Notes under the pieces: model-generated
Told to the model about the DNA's origin: nothing
The model's input: only the letters and a program-made list of their open reading frames with translations
Databases searched by the model: none
Made by a program: the position numbers and the translations under genes
Shown here: positions 62,139 to 64,000 of the stretch, piece after piece
How the letters are laid out: each line of letters opens with the position of its first letter
Numbering within the stretch: the stretch's first letter is position 1
Assembly: GCF_009905255.1 (NCBI RefSeq)
Contig: NZ_CP047602.1
Location: 2,033,501 to 2,097,500 of the forward strand
From: Thermoanaerobacterium aotearoense
Lineage (GTDB): Bacteria > Bacillota > Thermoanaerobacteria > Thermoanaerobacterales > Thermoanaerobacteraceae
Length of the DNA: 64,000 bases
Direction: 5' to 3'

Positions 62139-62845
62139 TATAAGACCTCCAATGCGTCCTTTAAACTTATTCTGCCTGTATAAAGAGCTTTGCCTATTAT
62201 AGCCCCAAATACTCCAATGTCTTTTAGTCTCTGTATGTCATCTAAAGTGGCAATGCCTCCAGAAGCAATGACATTTAACTGTGTATTGACAATATTTCTT
62301 ATTGCACCAAAATTAGGCCCCTTCATCATTCCGTCTTTCTTAATGTCTGTGTATATGACTGTACTAAGACCCATATCTTTAATCTCTTTTGCGAGTTCAT
62401 CGTCTTTTATGTGGCTTTTTTCAAGCCATCCCTTCGTAGCAACATATCCGTCTTTTGCATCAATTCCTACAATGATTTTATCTTTATATTTTTTAGTAAT
62501 CTCTAAAAGCAATCGCCTATCATGTACTGCTACACTACCTAAAATAATGTAATCAACACCTACATTAAAAAGTTCTGAAACAGTTTCAATGTTTCTTATT
62601 CCGCCACCGACTTCTATTTCTTTGTCAAATACTTTTCTTATTTTCTCTATAGACGGCAAATTTACAAGGCGTCCTTCCTTCGCCCCTTCTAAATCCACCA
62701 CATGAATTCTTTTAGCACCATGATCCCTCCAAGCCTTTGCTGCATCATCAGGCTTTTCATAGTACACTGTGCTTTTCTCATAATCGCCCATTGTAAGTCT
62801 CACACATTTACCATCTATTATATCTATAGCAGGTATAATAAGCAT
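62138..62845 (-). CDS. hisA: phosphoribosylformimino-AICAR phosphate isomerase
   Basis: 235 residues, TIM barrel isomerase. [20 protein letters not shown] at the start holds the catalytic Asp (about 8), [11 protein letters not shown] and [16 protein letters not shown] the second Asp. Start ATG 62845 after GGAGGG. Sits between hisH and hisF. Confidence 0.97.
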   Translation of the reverse strand: MLIIPAIDIIDGKCVRLTMGDYEKSTVYYEKPDDAAKAWRDHGAKRIHVVDLEGAKEGRLVNLPSIEKIRKVFDKEIEVGGGIRNIETVSELFNVGVDYIILGSVAVHDRRLLLEITKKYKDKIIVGIDAKDGYVATKGWLEKSHIKDDELAKEIKDMGLSTVIYTDIKKDGMMKGPNFGAIRNIVNTQLNVIASGGIATLDDIQRLKDIGVFGAIIGKALYTGRISLKDALEVL

Positions 62846-62868
62846 CAAATCCCTCCAAAAACACAAAA

Positions 62869-63471
62869 TCATATCATTTCAGCAAAATTCTTTAATATTC
62901 TAAGTCCAACATCACCGCTTTTTTCAGGATGAAATTGGCAAGAAAATACATTGTCTTTACATACAACGGCAGGTATTGAAATTCCATAATCAACTGTAGC
63001 GCATATATCATTTGAATCCCCATTTGAAAGATAATATGAATGAACAAAGTATACACTGTCTCCATCCCTTACCCCATTTAAAAGCTGATTATCCTTTTTT
63101 ATGATAAGAGAATTCCAACCTATATGTGGAACTTTTAAATCTGTCTTAATCACATCTATTTCACCTTTTAAAATGTGCAATCCTTCAGTCTCTCTAACCT
63201 CAAAGCTTCTATCAAACAAAAGTTGCATGCCAAGGCATATACCTAATAGCATCTTTCCTTTTTGCACTTCTTTTTTAATTGCATTCGAAATTCCTCTTTT
63301 ATTCAATATCTCCATAGCATCAGGAAAAGCTCCTACCCCAGGCAATACCAGTGCTGCAGCATCTTTGATGTCTTTTAAATCATCAATGATTTTTGCATTA
63401 TATCCCATAAATTGGAATGCTTTTTCTACACTTCTTAAATTCCCCATTCCATAATCTACAATGCCTATCAT
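62869..63471 (-). CDS. hisH: imidazole glycerol phosphate synthase, glutaminase subunit
   Basis: 200 residues, class I glutamine amidotransferase. Nucleophile Cys in LLGICLGMQLLF, oxyanion region LPGVGAFPDAM, and His/Glu pair in CQFHPEKSG. AAGGCGGTG precedes the ATG. Supplies ammonia to HisF. Confidence 0.97.
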   Translation of the reverse strand: MIGIVDYGMGNLRSVEKAFQFMGYNAKIIDDLKDIKDAAALVLPGVGAFPDAMEILNKRGISNAIKKEVQKGKMLLGICLGMQLLFDRSFEVRETEGLHILKGEIDVIKTDLKVPHIGWNSLIIKKDNQLLNGVRDGDSVYFVHSYYLSNGDSNDICATVDYGISIPAVVCKDNVFSCQFHPEKSGDVGLRILKNFAEMI

Positions 63472-63487
63472 TTAAACACCGCCTTAA

Positions 63488-64000
63488 TTATAATGAACCT
63501 TTCGTTGATGGTACTCCATCCACTCTATCATCTATTTTCGTTGCTTCATCTAATGCACGTCCTAACGATTTGAAAGCACCTTCTATTATATGATGTGTGT
63601 TTCTGCCATGCAGCATTTCTACATGAAGCGTAATCAAAGAATTAAATGCAAATGCTCTAAAAAAATCTTCTACGGTTTCTGTTTCAAAGTTCCCAAGCGA
63701 GGTGGAGTCAATCCTCAATTTGTAGTAAAGATATGGCCTTCCACTTATGTCAACCACCGTTCTTAAAAGTGCCTCGTCCATAGGAACGTATGAAACACCA
63801 TAACGCTTAATCGACGTCTTGTCGCTTAAAGCTTTTAAGAGAGCCTGTCCCAGCGTTATGCCTACATCTTCAACAGTATGATGCGTATCAACTTGCAAAT
63901 CCCCTTTTGCAACAACTTGCAAATCGAAAAGGCCATGTTTTGAAAAGAGGGTTAACATATGATCTAAAAAGCCTATTCCAGTATCAATTGATGAAATTCC
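63488..64000 (-). CDS. hisB: imidazoleglycerol-phosphate dehydratase, 5' end cut by window
   Basis: The frame runs open to the edge, so only the last 170 residues or so are seen. Motifs GIGFLDHMLTLF, DTHHTVEDVGITLG and a later GRNTHHIIEGAFKSLG carry the His residues of the manganese sites. Stand-alone dehydratase, without a fused phosphatase in the visible part. First visible gene of the his operon. Confidence 0.95.
   Translation of the reverse strand, partial: GISSIDTGIGFLDHMLTLFSKHGLFDLQVVAKGDLQVDTHHTVEDVGITLGQALLKALSDKTSIKRYGVSYVPMDEALLRTVVDISGRPYLYYKLRIDSTSLGNFETETVEDFFRAFAFNSLITLHVEMLHGRNTHHIIEGAFKSLGRALDEATKIDDRVDGVPSTKGSL

Overview
The window comes from a low-GC, endospore-forming, anaerobic Firmicute. 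Gene content and codon style fit the Thermoanaerobacterales, and Thermoanaerobacterium is my best guess. Pointers are strong AGGAGG-type ribosome sites, TTG and GTG starts, a GerAB-type germination permease, a PdaA-like deacetylase, an archaeal-type split glutamate synthase with many ferredoxin clusters, and an acyl-CoA dehydratase activase. I see no phage, intact insertion sequence or CRISPR array. This is core chromosome with a few accessory operons.

Layout. 1-5.4 kb (minus): cell-division and envelope operon, with a CdaR-like regulator, ftsE, ftsX, an M23 murein hydrolase with coiled coil, an S41 protease and a PDZ-type membrane protein cut by the window edge. 5.6-10.9 kb (plus): five-gene split glutamate synthase behind an unusual leader. 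10.9-15.4 kb: MsmX-type sugar ATPase, a small membrane-protein pair, lysA under a lysine riboswitch, ribosomal protein L25 and tRNA-Arg(CCG). 15.5-22.4 kb (plus): YmaF, a small unknown protein, a Gld-like ABC exporter operon and an FtsA-like ATPase. 22.4-25.0 kb: an activase and a short FtsH.

25.0-33.4 kb (minus) is the strangest stretch. It is a tightly packed six-gene operon: a TPR-like/beta-CASP metallo-beta-lactamase protein, a lid-less Hsp70, a HEAT-repeat protein, a coiled-coil protein, a long helical protein of unknown function and a DUF1461-type membrane protein. I know of no described system with this composition.

33.5-43.6 kb (minus): a complete glycerol/dihydroxyacetone regulon (glpP, glpF, glpK, a GlpA-type dehydrogenase set, a sigma-54 activator with an HPr-like domain, dhaK-dhaL-dhaM). 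A good -24/-12 promoter lies in front of dhaK. 43.7-45.6 kb (plus): arsR, acr3, arsC. 45.7-49.0 kb (minus): plsY with a glycosyltransferase, then a small redox operon with its own ArsR-type repressor and three matching operators. 49.0-57.9 kb: flippase-like membrane protein, lipoprotein deacetylase, a Cas4-like nuclease split into two membrane-anchored halves, a nucleotidyltransferase/phosphomutase fusion, a Na/Pi transporter, a germination permease and glyA. 58.05-58.15 kb: a candidate short RNA with its own promoter and terminator. 58.2-64 kb: membrane dipeptidase, PIG-L deacetylase and the histidine operon hisB-H-A-F-IE, with hisB cut by the window edge.

The points most worth following are the Hsp70/HEAT/beta-CASP operon, a short lysine-codon leader peptide lying inside the terminator of the lysine riboswitch, the split Cas4-like nuclease, the HPr-like sigma-54 activator beside DhaM, and the C-rich small RNA. 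All assignments rest on reading motifs and context; no database search was run.
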